Below are positions 44,636-54,252 of a stretch of DNA of 64,000 nucleotides, piece after piece. Numbering within the stretch: position 1 is the stretch's first letter; the number at the start of each line of letters is the position of its first letter. The translations under genes and the position numbers were made by a program. The stretch is from QVMG01 sp032073245 (lineage in GTDB: Bacteria; Bacteroidota; Bacteroidia; Bacteroidales; Tannerellaceae). The stretch lies in contig DAMANX010000002.1 of assembly GCA_032073245.1 (NCBI GenBank), positions 124,001 through 188,000 on the forward strand. Reading direction: 5' to 3'. The notes below the pieces were generated by a model. It made no database searches. It was not told where the DNA came from and worked only from the letters and a program-made list of their open reading frames with translations.

Positions 44636-46033
44636 TTATTCCACTCCTCCACCTAAAGCTTTGTAAAGGTTGACGGTGCATTGGAGTTGTTCGAGCCGGT
44701 CGTTTACCTGGCTGAGTTGAGCAGACAGAAGATTCTGTTCAGCATTCAGTACTTCCGTGTAGTTGGCTACACCGGCGATCAGCAGGTCGTTGGTGAAAGA
44801 AACGGAATTGCGACTGGCAGCGATTTGCTTTTGCCGGGTTTCGTTTTTCCTCTGCGACGATTCGAAGGTGTAGAGAATGTCGGTCACTTCCTGTCCGGCT
44901 TCCAATACGGTTTGTTCAAAAGTAAGCAGGGCTTCCTGTTGTTGGGCCTTTGCTATCTTCAGGTTTCCAGTGAGTTGCTTTTTGGCAAAGAGGGGTTGCG
45001 TGAGTCCTCCTATGATGCTAGCAAAAAGGTTCTCTGGTTTGAAGAAGTTTGACAATGTGTTTGCTGTAGCGTAGCCGATTGTTCCTGTGCTAAGGGTAAT
45101 TGATGGATAGAAGCTGGCACGTGCTGCGTTAGTCAATTCAAATGCGGAGCGGAAGGATAATTCTGCCTGTTGAACATCGGGACGACGTGCAAGTATCTGC
45201 ATGGGCACACCGTATTCAAGTTCTTCTGGGTATTGCTGGTCATAGATGCTGCGACGGCTAATGCCTCCGGGTTTACGTCCGAGCATAGTGCAAATGGAGT
45301 TTTCCAATTGCCGTATCTGGCTTTCCTGGTCAGGTATACTAGCCACTGTGCTGTAAAGCAGTGATTTGCTTTGTTCTACTGCGGCTCCGTTTTGCAGTCC
45401 GGCATTTTTCAAGTCTTCCATCGTTTTTACATTTTCCTCCATAAGCTTGGCACTTTCTACTGTGATAAGTAGTTTTTCGTCCAATGCCAGCAACGAATAA
45501 TATGAGGTGGCAATATTGGCGATCAGTGAGGTTTGAATCAGGTTTTTATATGCATGGCTATTGAGGAACTGTGCATATTTCGCTTTGGACTGACGATTTA
45601 ATTTCCCCCATATATCAAGTTCCCAGGAAGCAGATACGCCGAGGGTATAGTTGGTAGAATTGTACCCAAGAACATCTTTCCCATTAGCTCCGTTGCTACT
45701 GCGGGAATGGTTCACCTGTCCTACTAATGCCAGATCAGGGAAATAAGCTGCACGAGCGATACTCAGGTTTGCTTCTGCCTGTTGTATGCGGGTGTAGGCT
45801 ATTTGTAGGTTGTAATTGTTCTCAATTAAGGCTACCAGTTGGGGATCGGAGAAATAATCTCTCCAGGGTATATTGGCAATGGTTACCGTATCGGTGGATG
45901 TCATTTCGCCATAGAGATTTTCGGTGTCAGCCTCCGGTGTCTTGTACTGGTTGACTACCTGACAGGATGATAGCCCTATCAGGGCCGTTAGCCCTAATAG
46001 AACAATTCCTTTTGTATATTTGATCTGCTTCAT
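44636..46033 (-). CDS. Outer membrane factor of an RND efflux system (NodT/OprM-type lipoprotein)
   Basis: A 465-residue TolC-type channel with a lipoprotein signal (LIGLSSCQVVNQY). The duplicated structural repeat is seen in the two similar stretches, LQIAYTRIQQAEANLSIARA and the later NAARASFYPSITL segment, and the typical YPEELEYGVPMQILARRPDV lies between. It forms the outer-membrane exit duct of tripartite pumps. It overlaps the RND permease gene by 4 bases (ATGA) and appears intact, but the adaptor that should dock to it is not encoded nearby. Confidence 0.93.
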   Translation of the reverse strand: MKQIKYTKGIVLLGLTALIGLSSCQVVNQYKTPEADTENLYGEMTSTDTVTIANIPWRDYFSDPQLVALIENNYNLQIAYTRIQQAEANLSIARAAYFPDLALVGQVNHSRSSNGANGKDVLGYNSTNYTLGVSASWELDIWGKLNRQSKAKYAQFLNSHAYKNLIQTSLIANIATSYYSLLALDEKLLITVESAKLMEENVKTMEDLKNAGLQNGAAVEQSKSLLYSTVASIPDQESQIRQLENSICTMLGRKPGGISRRSIYDQQYPEELEYGVPMQILARRPDVQQAELSFRSAFELTNAARASFYPSITLSTGTIGYATANTLSNFFKPENLFASIIGGLTQPLFAKKQLTGNLKIAKAQQQEALLTFEQTVLEAGQEVTDILYTFESSQRKNETRQKQIAASRNSVSFTNDLLIAGVANYTEVLNAEQNLLSAQLSQVNDRLEQLQCTVNLYKALGGGVE

Positions 46034-49000
46034 GATTCTTTTGAATTTTGTTGTTGTATTAGTTCATCGTTTGAATTTATCATGCCTGATTTGCTGAACC
46101 GATCCTGAATGTTTTGGAATATAATGTAGAGGGATGGAATCACAACGACTCCGATAAGGGTACCGATAAGCATACCTCCAATGGCGCTGATACCGATAGA
46201 CCGGTTACCGATTGCTCCTGCTCCGGTAGCAATAGCCAGTGGCAACAAACCGAAAATAAAGGCAAACGAAGTCATCAGAATCGGACGGAAACGAGCCACA
46301 GCTCCGTTTACAGCAGCTTCGATAATACTCATACCCTGCTGACGCCGTTGGATGGCATATTCAACGATCAGAATGGCATTTTTGGCGAGTAATCCGATAA
46401 GCATGATCAGGGATATCTGTACATATATATTGTTAGTTATTCCCTGACTTAATCCAAATGCAGAAAGGAAGATAAATACACCTGCCAATCCTACAGGTAG
46501 CGAGAAGATTACGGCCAGCGGCAGGATATAACTTTCATACAACGCAGCCAACAAGAGATAAACGAAAATAAGACAAAGTCCGAATATCAATACGGTCTGG
46601 CTACTACTTTCTGATTCTTCACGTGTCATACCGGAGAACTCGTAGCTATATCCTTGAGGCAGTGTTTGTGCTTTCACTTCTTCAATAGCCTTAATAACAT
46701 CGCCGGTGCTGTATTGTCCGTAGTAATTCGGGATAATAGTCAGTTCCATAGATGAATAAAGGTTGAAACGTGTACGAGTTTCGGGGCCTGTCATATCGGC
46801 CACTGTGATAAACTCTGTTACGGGTGCCATATCTCCGCTGGCAGTTTTAACGAACATACCATCCAGATCATCCAATTTCGAACGATATTCGGGGGATGCC
46901 TGTATCATGACGCGGAACTGTTTACCGTAGAGATTAAAGTTAGATATATACTGACTACCAATATAGGCTTGCAGTGTGCCCATCACATCGTTCAAAGTTA
47001 GGCCTGCTTCTTTGATTTTAGGCATATTGGCTTCAATCTGTTTCTGCGGGAAGTTGGGGTTGAATGTGGTCATGGCCATCATTACTTCTTCACGTTCGTT
47101 CATTTTTGCGATGAAGTCGTTGGTGATATCATAGAATTTATAAATATCGCCACCGGTTCTATCCTGCAGATTCACCGACACTCCGTTACTCAAACCAAAT
47201 CCCTGAATAGTAGGAGTACCAAAGAACATAAAAGTTGCGTTATTAATCGATTTGGTTTTCTCTGTCATTATTGCAGCCACTTCATTGGCTGTTATTTTAC
47301 GGTCGTCCCAGTGATCCATTTTGATAATCATGGAGCCATAGGAGCTTCCCATTCCACTCATAAAACTCATCCCGTTTATAGTACCGATGTTTTTCACTTC
47401 CGGAATCTCATTTGCCATTTCGATAACAGCCTGTACAGAGTCGGTTCTTTCCATGGATGATCCAGGTGCCAGGCTTATCATACCCATTACGGCTCCACTA
47501 TCTTCCTGAGGAACAAATCCTGTTGGTAGAACTTTCATTAGTCCAAACAAAATAACGGAACTGACCAGAATAATGGTAACAGTGATCCAGCGGTGTCCTT
47601 TTTTACCAAGGAATACGAGAGAGCTTCTGTATTTTGAGGTCGCTGCACTGAATCCTGCATTGAAATAAAAGGCGAATCGCTGGAAGAAAGTCTTTTTAGC
47701 ATGTTCTCCGGTATGGGGTTTCAAGAACAGGGCACATAAAGCAGGGCTTAATGTAAGAGCGTTAATTGCCGATATGAAAATAGCTACAGCCAATGTAAGT
47801 CCAAATTGTTGATAAAAGATTCCGCTTGTACCACCGATAAAGCTAACAGGGATAAATACAGATGCCATAACCAACGTGATGGAAATAATTGCAGGTGCGA
47901 TTTCTTTCATTGCTTTAATAGCAGCTTCTTTCGGATCTTTCGTTCCACTCTCGAGCTCAGCATGGACTGCCTCAACAACCACGATAGCATCATCGACTAC
48001 TATACCGATGGCAAGTACCAATGCAAAGAGGGTAAGGATGTTGACAGAGAAGCCCATTACCCATAGGAAGAAGAAAGTTCCGACAATTGCTACCGGCACA
48101 GCAATGGCCGGGATTAATGTAGAACGAAAGTTTTGCAGGAATAAAAATACCACTAAGAATACCAGCAGGAATGCTTCAAGCAATGTAGTTATAACTTTAC
48201 TGATTGAGGCATTAAGGAAGTCGCTAACGTCCATCAGGTAGGTAATTTTCGTTCCCGGAGGAAAATCCAGGGATGCTTTATCCAGTTCAGCTTTTACGTT
48301 GGTGAGTACTTCCTGTGCGTTAGAGCCGGCTGTCTGCGTGATAGCCATCATGATAGAGGCTTTTCCGTCGGTAGTTGTAGATACGCTATACATGAGTGAT
48401 CCGAGTTCAACATCAGCTATATCGCTCATACGGACTATTTTCCCCTCTTGTGAGCGTACGATAATGTTTTCAAATTCTTCTACAGTTGAAAGCCTGCCGG
48501 TGTATTTCAGTGTGTACTGAAATGCCTGATTACTATTTTCGCCCAACTGTCCGGGAGCTGCTTCGATGTTTTGATCCTGCAGAGCGGCAATGACTTCGTT
48601 GGTTGATATCTTGTAGGATGCCATCACATCTGGTTTAAGCCACATACGCATGGAGTAGTCGTTGGCACCAAATACTTGTGCGTTACCGACTCCATATACA
48701 CGTTTTATCTGTGGAATGATGTTGATATTGGCATAATTTTGCAAGAACTTGGCATCATAGTCGGGGTTATCGGATACAAAGGCCATCATCAGGATGTTAC
48801 TGGTCTGCTGTTTGCGGACAGTTACTCCCATTTGTGTCACTTCGGCGGGCAATAAAGGAGATGCTTGATTGACAAGGTTCTGCACATTTACTGTTGCCAT
48901 GTCGGGGTTAACTCCTTGTTTGAAGTATACGGTGATGTTGGCTGATCCTGTTTCGGCGGATGAGGTCATATAAGTCATTCCTTCTACGCCGTTGATGGCT

Positions 49001-49098
49001 TCTTCCAGAGGAATGATTACACTGTTCATCATAACATCGGCATTAGCTCCGTTATAGCTGGCTTCCACTTGTACGGTGGGTGGAGCGATATCGGGATG
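46030..49098 (-). pseudogene. RND efflux permease (AcrB/HAE1 type) truncated at its N-terminus
   Basis: From 49098 leftwards the sequence reads HPDIAPPTVQVEASYNGANA, aligning with AcrB from about residue 35, and stays open to the stop at 46030. The first codon of this match is preceded directly by an in-frame TAA (49099-49101). The first transmembrane helix and the normal start are therefore absent, and the upstream 300 bp encode nothing like them. The rest is complete: porter domains, the proton relay pair in GIVVDDAIVVVEAV (TM4), and the C-terminal membrane half. A GTG at 49068 could start a shortened protein, but without TM1 it is unlikely to work. The adaptor gene that normally precedes is missing as well. 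Confidence 0.85.
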
Positions 49099-49168
49099 TT
49101 ATTTGTACAAAAACATCCGTAATTAAGGTTTTGGTTAAATTTTTCTCCCCGGCTTGTGAAAGTCGGGG
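49094..49168. other. Hairpins at the RND truncation point
   Basis: GGATGTT (49094-49100) pairs with AACATCC (49112-49118) around TTTGTACAAA, itself a palindrome, exactly at the place where homology to RND proteins stops. A second hairpin, CCCCGGCTT / AAGTCGGGG (49147-49168), has a T-rich tail on the plus strand like a terminator, although no plus-strand gene precedes it. Beyond, up to 49377, only a TACCTTTG -7 box (49288-49295) for the next gene is seen. Confidence 0.5.
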
Positions 49169-49377
49169 ATCTCTTTTATTATCCTCCGGTATGCTCTCCA
49201 CCAACCTGTTCCGCCTGACGTAATTTGGAGAAAAATGGTGATTTAAGTACCACGATTAATGTATAATATTTTAATATGCAAAATATTTACCTTTGTATAT
49301 CTATGGTTTAAATTATTCCGTAGTGATCGTTTAGGTAAAACTTACTTTTTTATCAGACTTTTGTAAAAAATCATATT

Positions 49378-50100
49378 ATGTACAAGTATTTTATTGCCAC
49401 AATTACAGCTCTTGTAGGATTCTTCTCAGCCATGTTATCCTGCCATTATTTTCTTTCTCATAAGTCAATTTCGGCGATCTTAAAACCTTTAGGATTGGAG
49501 ACATTCAGTATTTTATCTCATGAAGATATGTTATTCCCTTTGGCAAACACAAACAAAATTGTGTTTTATGCATTTGGTTTCATTTTTTTTGTATTCTTAT
49601 ATGCTGTAACAATGTTTTTTCCTCATGATAAATGGGATGAGCAATTGAAAAAAATTGAAAATCACTTAAAAGAATGGATACATAAGAAAAAGTACAATAG
49701 TAAAATTATCCTATTCCTGATTATGATTATTATCCCCGGAATCATTTACATAGGGTTAGTGTTGGATTTTTCTTTAACACTTATATTCCTTATCTTGATC
49801 TTTCCTCTACTATCCACTCACTACAAAAAAGCAAGCTTTATTTTTGTAATCATATCATTTTTCCTTATAGTAAATAACTTTTATAATAGAATATTAGAAA
49901 AGTCAATCACACAGGAAGATTTATATGTGACAACGATAAAAACAGACGATAAAATTATTACAACCGGAAAAACCCACAAATTGATCTTTTATGGTTCTCA
50001 AAATATCATATTACAAAACATCGAGACAGGCGAAGCCGAAATAATCCCGGCCAGTGAGATTAAAGAGACAAAACATGTGAAAAAACAAGGTACACTATAG
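49378..50100 (+). CDS. Multipass membrane protein of unknown function
   Basis: A 240-residue protein with about five hydrophobic segments (residues 5-25, 62-82, 110-130, 133-148, 152-168), a basic helical loop (KKIENHLKEWIHKKKYNSK) and a C-terminal soluble tail of about 65 residues that is probably a small beta domain (YVTTIKTDDKIITTGKTHKL). Composition is richer in A and T than in its neighbours, with many lysine, isoleucine and phenylalanine codons. No family recognised. Proximity to the damaged efflux locus may mean that this gene came with the rearrangement, which is speculation. Confidence 0.7.
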   Translation: MYKYFIATITALVGFFSAMLSCHYFLSHKSISAILKPLGLETFSILSHEDMLFPLANTNKIVFYAFGFIFFVFLYAVTMFFPHDKWDEQLKKIENHLKEWIHKKKYNSKIILFLIMIIIPGIIYIGLVLDFSLTLIFLILIFPLLSTHYKKASFIFVIISFFLIVNNFYNRILEKSITQEDLYVTTIKTDDKIITTGKTHKLIFYGSQNIILQNIETGEAEIIPASEIKETKHVKKQGTL

Positions 50101-50111
50101 ACTCTACATTA

Positions 50112-51380
50112 TTATTCAATCTTCTTCACTAATACTTTATCAATTCGTGCACCATCCATATCGACAATTTCCAATTCGAAAGTAAGCCAATGCAGTATCT
50201 CTCCCGTATGAGGAACGTGTTCGAGGATTTCCAGAATAAGTCCGCTTAATGTGTTATAATCATGTTCCGAGTAAAGTTCTTCCAAGTCAAAATAAGCAAG
50301 AAAGTCATAGAAGGAGAGCTGTCCGTCGACTAACCATGTTCCGTCGGCACGTTCAACGATTTCCAACTCCTCTCCCATTTCGGGTACCTGGCCTATCAAT
50401 CCTTCCAGGATATCTTTCATAGTTACAATCCCCTGAATACCTCCAAATTCGTCGGTAACAATGCCATATTTAACACGGGCTTGTTTAAATTGGGCAAGAG
50501 CATTATATACACTTTGGTTTTCAGGCAGATATTGGGCGGGACGAATACAGGTACTCAAAGAAAAATCCAGTTCATTTATATGCAGGAACAAATCTTTTAA
50601 GTAGACAACACCTAGCAGGTCATCCAGTTTTTCTGTAGCTACAGGATAGATATTAAAAAGATTTTCCTGTACTTTTTCCCTTATTTCTTCAACACCATCA
50701 GTAGTATCCAACCAGACTAGGTCGCTCCGGTGTGTCATTATAGAACCTACATTACGATCTCCAAGATTAAATACACGTTCTACAATATCTTGCTCAACCT
50801 CCTGTACTTCGCCACCGTCAAGCCCTTCTTTTACAATTGCTTTTATTTCTTCTTCCGTAACTTTACTTTCTTCAATATCCTTTAATCCAATCAAACGTAC
50901 TACAAGGTTGGTACTTTTCGATAATATCCAGACAAAAGGTGATGCAATACGCGAGAGTATATACATAGGTTTTGCGATTACCTTTGATACTGCTTCAGCA
51001 AATCCCATACCTATGCGTTTAGGTACTAATTCACCGAAAATCAATGTTAGATAGGTTACTACAATTACGATAGTCGTCTTAGCAATCAGAAAAGAATAAG
51101 GTTGTAAGGCAGGTACCTGTGCTACTACCTGTGCAAAATCACCGGCAAAAGCTTCACCGGAATAAAGACCAGTCAAAATACCGACTAATGTTATACCAAT
51201 TTGAATTGTTGAGAGAAACCGGTCTGGTTCGTTAGCCAGATCCAGAGCTGTTTTAGCTGATTTATTCCCTTTTTTTGCATCGATTTCCAACCGGGCCTTG
51301 CGGGCGGACACTAAAGCGATTTCAGACATGGAAAGGACTCCGTTTAATAAGATAAGGCCAATGATTATGACAATTTCCAT
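50112..51380 (-). CDS. CNNM/CorC (hemolysin-family) membrane protein
   Basis: A 422-residue protein with the standard order: DUF21 membrane domain (1-190, with LILLNGVLSMSEIALVSARKARL), a pair of CBS domains (about 205-330, including VGSIMTHRSDLVWLD and FGGIQGIVTMKDILEGLIG), and a C-terminal CorC_HlyC domain (340-420). Members are linked to magnesium or cobalt export; the old hemolysin label does not imply toxicity. In gliding Bacteroidetes a relative is GldE, but the gldD-type neighbours are absent, so I do not use that name. Confidence 0.92.
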   Translation of the reverse strand: MEIVIIIGLILLNGVLSMSEIALVSARKARLEIDAKKGNKSAKTALDLANEPDRFLSTIQIGITLVGILTGLYSGEAFAGDFAQVVAQVPALQPYSFLIAKTTIVIVVTYLTLIFGELVPKRIGMGFAEAVSKVIAKPMYILSRIASPFVWILSKSTNLVVRLIGLKDIEESKVTEEEIKAIVKEGLDGGEVQEVEQDIVERVFNLGDRNVGSIMTHRSDLVWLDTTDGVEEIREKVQENLFNIYPVATEKLDDLLGVVYLKDLFLHINELDFSLSTCIRPAQYLPENQSVYNALAQFKQARVKYGIVTDEFGGIQGIVTMKDILEGLIGQVPEMGEELEIVERADGTWLVDGQLSFYDFLAYFDLEELYSEHDYNTLSGLILEILEHVPHTGEILHWLTFELEIVDMDGARIDKVLVKKIE

Positions 51381-51574
51381 TTAAAATGTATAAATATTTG
51401 TTATGCAAACATACATATTAATAACATATAATGATAGGAAATGGACGAAAGGATGTTAATTATTAATTGTTAATTGTTAATTATAAATGATAAATTAGTG
51501 GAAGTTCGATAGAATGGTAAGATATGGAATATCGCTTTGCATTATTGATTCAAAGAAAAAATATCCGGAATCGA

Positions 51575-51604
51575 TTGCGGTATAAAAAGAAAGGGCTAAC
51601 TTTG
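51575..51604 (+). promoter_or_regulatory. Promoter of pheS
   Basis: TTG at 51575-51577, 19 bp, TAACTTTG at 51597-51604, an exact Bacteroidetes consensus. The ATG of pheS follows 14 bp after the -7 box. The region between 51381 and 51574 is AT-rich with TTAATTGTTAATTGTT repeats and no gene. Confidence 0.75.
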
Positions 51605-51618
51605 CACGTCAAACAGAA

Positions 51619-52650
51619 ATGGATAGAACAATGCTCGATAAAATTAAAGCTCTCCGTCAGGAAGTGGAGAATATGAAGGCGGCTAGCGCCGAAGAGTTGG
51701 AAGCTTTACGTATCAAATATCTTAGCAAAAAAGGCGAGATTTCCCTGTTAATGAATGATTTTCGGAATGTACCAGCTGACCTGAAACGGGAAGTTGGACA
51801 ACATTTGAATACATTAAAGGAAGCTGCCCAGAGCAAAATTAACGAGCTTAAAGAAAGCTTTGACAACAATCAATCGACTAATGATGATATCGACCTGACA
51901 CGTACAGCTTATCCTATTGAGCTGGGAACCCGTCATCCTTTATCCATTGTAAAAAAAGAAATCTGTGACATATTTGCCAGCCTGGGTTTTTCTATTGCAG
52001 AAGGGCCTGAGATTGAAGATGACTGGCATGTATTCTCTTCATTGAATTTCGCTCACGACCATCCAGCACGTGATATGCAGGATACATTCTTTATCCAGCA
52101 TCAACCGGATGTGTTACTACGTACGCATACATCTTCCGTTCAGACACGTGTGATGGAGAAAGAACAACCTCCTATTCGTATTATATGTCCCGGACGTGTT
52201 TATCGTAACGAAGCTATTTCTTATCGTGCACACTGTTTCTTCCATCAGGTAGAAGCACTCTATATTGATAAAGATGTTTCTTTTGCCGATCTTAAACAAG
52301 CTCTTTTGTTTTTTGCAAGAGAAATGTTCGGTACTGAAACAAATATACGTTTACGTCCTTCTTATTTCCCATTTACCGAACCTTCTGCAGAAATGGATAT
52401 TTCCTGTAATATCTGTGGAGGAAAAGGCTGTCCGTTCTGTAAACATACAGGTTGGGTAGAAATCCTTGGTTGTGGCATGGTTGATCCGAATGTATTGGAA
52501 AACTGTGGCATAGACAGTAAAATATATTCCGGATATGCATTGGGTATGGGAGTGGAACGTGTTACAAATTTAAAATACCAAGTGAAAGACCTTCGGTTGT
52601 TTTCAGAAAATGATATTCGTTTCCTGAAGCAATTTGAAACGGCCAATTAA
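51619..52650 (+). CDS. pheS: Phenylalanyl-tRNA synthetase alpha subunit
   Basis: A 343-residue class II synthetase subunit. It has the N-terminal coiled coil (about 1-90) that contacts tRNA, motif 2 in RVYRNEAISYRAHCFFHQVE, the CNICGGKGCPFCKHTGW segment with cysteine pairs, and motif 3 in GYALGMGVERVTNL. Together with PheT it charges tRNA-Phe in the cytosol; pheT is not in this window, which is usual in Bacteroidales. Translation may begin at the ATG at 51619 or at the methionine four codons on (51631). Confidence 0.97.
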   Translation: MDRTMLDKIKALRQEVENMKAASAEELEALRIKYLSKKGEISLLMNDFRNVPADLKREVGQHLNTLKEAAQSKINELKESFDNNQSTNDDIDLTRTAYPIELGTRHPLSIVKKEICDIFASLGFSIAEGPEIEDDWHVFSSLNFAHDHPARDMQDTFFIQHQPDVLLRTHTSSVQTRVMEKEQPPIRIICPGRVYRNEAISYRAHCFFHQVEALYIDKDVSFADLKQALLFFAREMFGTETNIRLRPSYFPFTEPSAEMDISCNICGGKGCPFCKHTGWVEILGCGMVDPNVLENCGIDSKIYSGYALGMGVERVTNLKYQVKDLRLFSENDIRFLKQFETAN

Positions 52651-52674
52651 GTTGAAGACCTGAAATCATACCAT

Positions 52675-52701
52675 CCCCCGGGCATCGTTAACTCCCGGGG
52701 G
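52675..52701 (+). terminator. GC-rich hairpin between pheS and nth
   Basis: CCCCCGGG and CCCGGGGG form a perfect 8 bp stem. There is an A-rich rather than T-rich tail, so termination is uncertain. Confidence 0.45.
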
Positions 52702-52735
52702 AAAACACAAGTCGAACCTTTAGAGTCCATTATCT

Positions 52736-53374
52736 ATGCGTAAAAAAGAACGTTACAAAGGGGTTATCGACTGGTTCCAAAGGAATATGCCGGTCGCAGA
52801 AACCGAGTTACACTATACTGATCCTTATCAATTACTTGTTGCCGTTATCTTATCTGCCCAATGCACTGACAAAAGGGTAAATATGATTACTCCACCTTTA
52901 TTTGAAGCATTCCCTACTGCAGAGGTTATGGCTGTTTCCTCACCGGAAGTAGTTTACGAATACATCCGTTCGGTTTCTTATCCTAACAACAAAGCAAAAC
53001 ATCTTGTGGGGATGGCAAAGATGCTTATTGAAGACTTTGGCGGAGTTGTGCCTTCCGATGTGGATGAATTACAAAAACTACCGGGTGTGGGACGTAAAAC
53101 AGCCAATGTAATAGCATCTGTCGTGTACGACAAACCGGCAATGGCTGTCGATACACATGTATTTCGCGTTGCCAACCGAATCGGCTTAACAGATAATAGT
53201 AAGACGCCTCTGGAAACTGAAAAGGAGTTAGTAAAAAACATACCTACCGAATTAATCTCTACTGCTCATCATTGGTTGATTCTACATGGACGCTATGTAT
53301 GTGTGGCACGTAAACCTAAATGTGAAGCTTGTGGATTGAAACCCTGGTGTAAATATTTTCTGAACCAGAAATGA
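52736..53374 (+). CDS. nth: Endonuclease III
   Basis: A 212-residue DNA glycosylase/AP lyase that removes oxidised pyrimidines in base excision repair. Seen are the helix-hairpin-helix LPGVGRKTANVI with the catalytic lysine, the active-site aspartate in VDTHVFRVANR, and the four-cysteine iron-sulfur cluster CVARKPKCEACGLKPWC. The stop overlaps the next gene by 4 bases. All family residues appear intact. Confidence 0.97.
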   Translation: MRKKERYKGVIDWFQRNMPVAETELHYTDPYQLLVAVILSAQCTDKRVNMITPPLFEAFPTAEVMAVSSPEVVYEYIRSVSYPNNKAKHLVGMAKMLIEDFGGVVPSDVDELQKLPGVGRKTANVIASVVYDKPAMAVDTHVFRVANRIGLTDNSKTPLETEKELVKNIPTELISTAHHWLILHGRYVCVARKPKCEACGLKPWCKYFLNQK

Positions 53375-54252
53375 AGCGGTATTGGAAAGAGATAATGCTC
53401 GGTATTCTTATTATTGTTTTATTGTGTATCGTTTCTCTTCATTTCTATCACAATATACAAGATGAGAAGTTTGCTTCCCAGACTAATCTTTATTCGTTAA
53501 TAATCAAAGACCCGAAGGTTGTGCTATCAATAAACCGTCCGCAGTCTTTTTCCAGAATGCTCCTTTCACAGCCGTCTATTCAGGAACAATTTACATCTTG
53601 TTTATCTGATGTATATCTGACAATAGCCAAAAGAGTCAATAATCCTGTGCTATTATCCTTTCATAAGGAAGGTGTAATTCTTTATATGAAAGGAAGCCAT
53701 TTGTCAATCCAATCGTTAGAAAAGGAACTACTTTCTTCTCATTTCAACGCTTATCCTCCTTTATATGAGAAAAAAGAAAAAACAGTTTATAACTATTATC
53801 CCACAATTGATCATAATTTTTACGCCTCCTTTTACTATAAAGGAATATGGGTGTTCGGGAACAATCAGAAACTCTTGGATAGAGTGGTCAATCAATTAAC
53901 CGGAGAAGCGACCGTAGTATCATCTGATATGGAAAAAGCTATTGCTTTATTCGACCTAAATGCACCAGTTAATATTGCTTTTCCCAGTAATGTATTTGAT
54001 ATTGCGATTGCGTTAAATGACAGCACAAATTGGCATTTGGATGATGATTGGCTTACTGCTGACCTTTTCATAGGGGAAGGTTCTGTTTGCAGTTATAGCA
54101 ATTTCCCTTTTACAGCAACAACTGATTCTCTTATTTTTACAACGGTAAAAGAGTCCCTTTACCAACAAATAGATAGTATTTTCCCACAATTGTCACTTTC
54201 TCCGCAGATTTCTCTGGAAAATGAAAGTGTTGCAATTACAATCTGCCACTAA
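53371..54252 (+). CDS. Single-pass membrane protein of unknown function
   Basis: A 293-residue protein whose first 27 residues (WKEIMLGILIIVLLCIVSLHF) form a membrane anchor; the rest is probably periplasmic. Alternating short strands and helices suggest a repeated alpha/beta sensor-like fold (for example NRPQSFSRMLLSQPSIQ and KLLDRVVNQLTGE), possibly DUF3352-like, but I cannot assign it. It starts inside the last codons of nth (ATGA overlap) and its 3' end overlaps the convergent dehydrogenase gene by 17 bases. Confidence 0.7.
   Translation: MKRYWKEIMLGILIIVLLCIVSLHFYHNIQDEKFASQTNLYSLIIKDPKVVLSINRPQSFSRMLLSQPSIQEQFTSCLSDVYLTIAKRVNNPVLLSFHKEGVILYMKGSHLSIQSLEKELLSSHFNAYPPLYEKKEKTVYNYYPTIDHNFYASFYYKGIWVFGNNQKLLDRVVNQLTGEATVVSSDMEKAIALFDLNAPVNIAFPSNVFDIAIALNDSTNWHLDDDWLTADLFIGEGSVCSYSNFPFTATTDSLIFTTVKESLYQQIDSIFPQLSLSPQISLENESVAITICH

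Noticed and set aside
49190..49260. Minus-strand open frame ending ...EHTGG before the truncated RND gene, as a possible adaptor remnant
   Set aside because: It is under 35 codons, lacks an ATG, and does not resemble any adaptor C-terminus; most likely chance.
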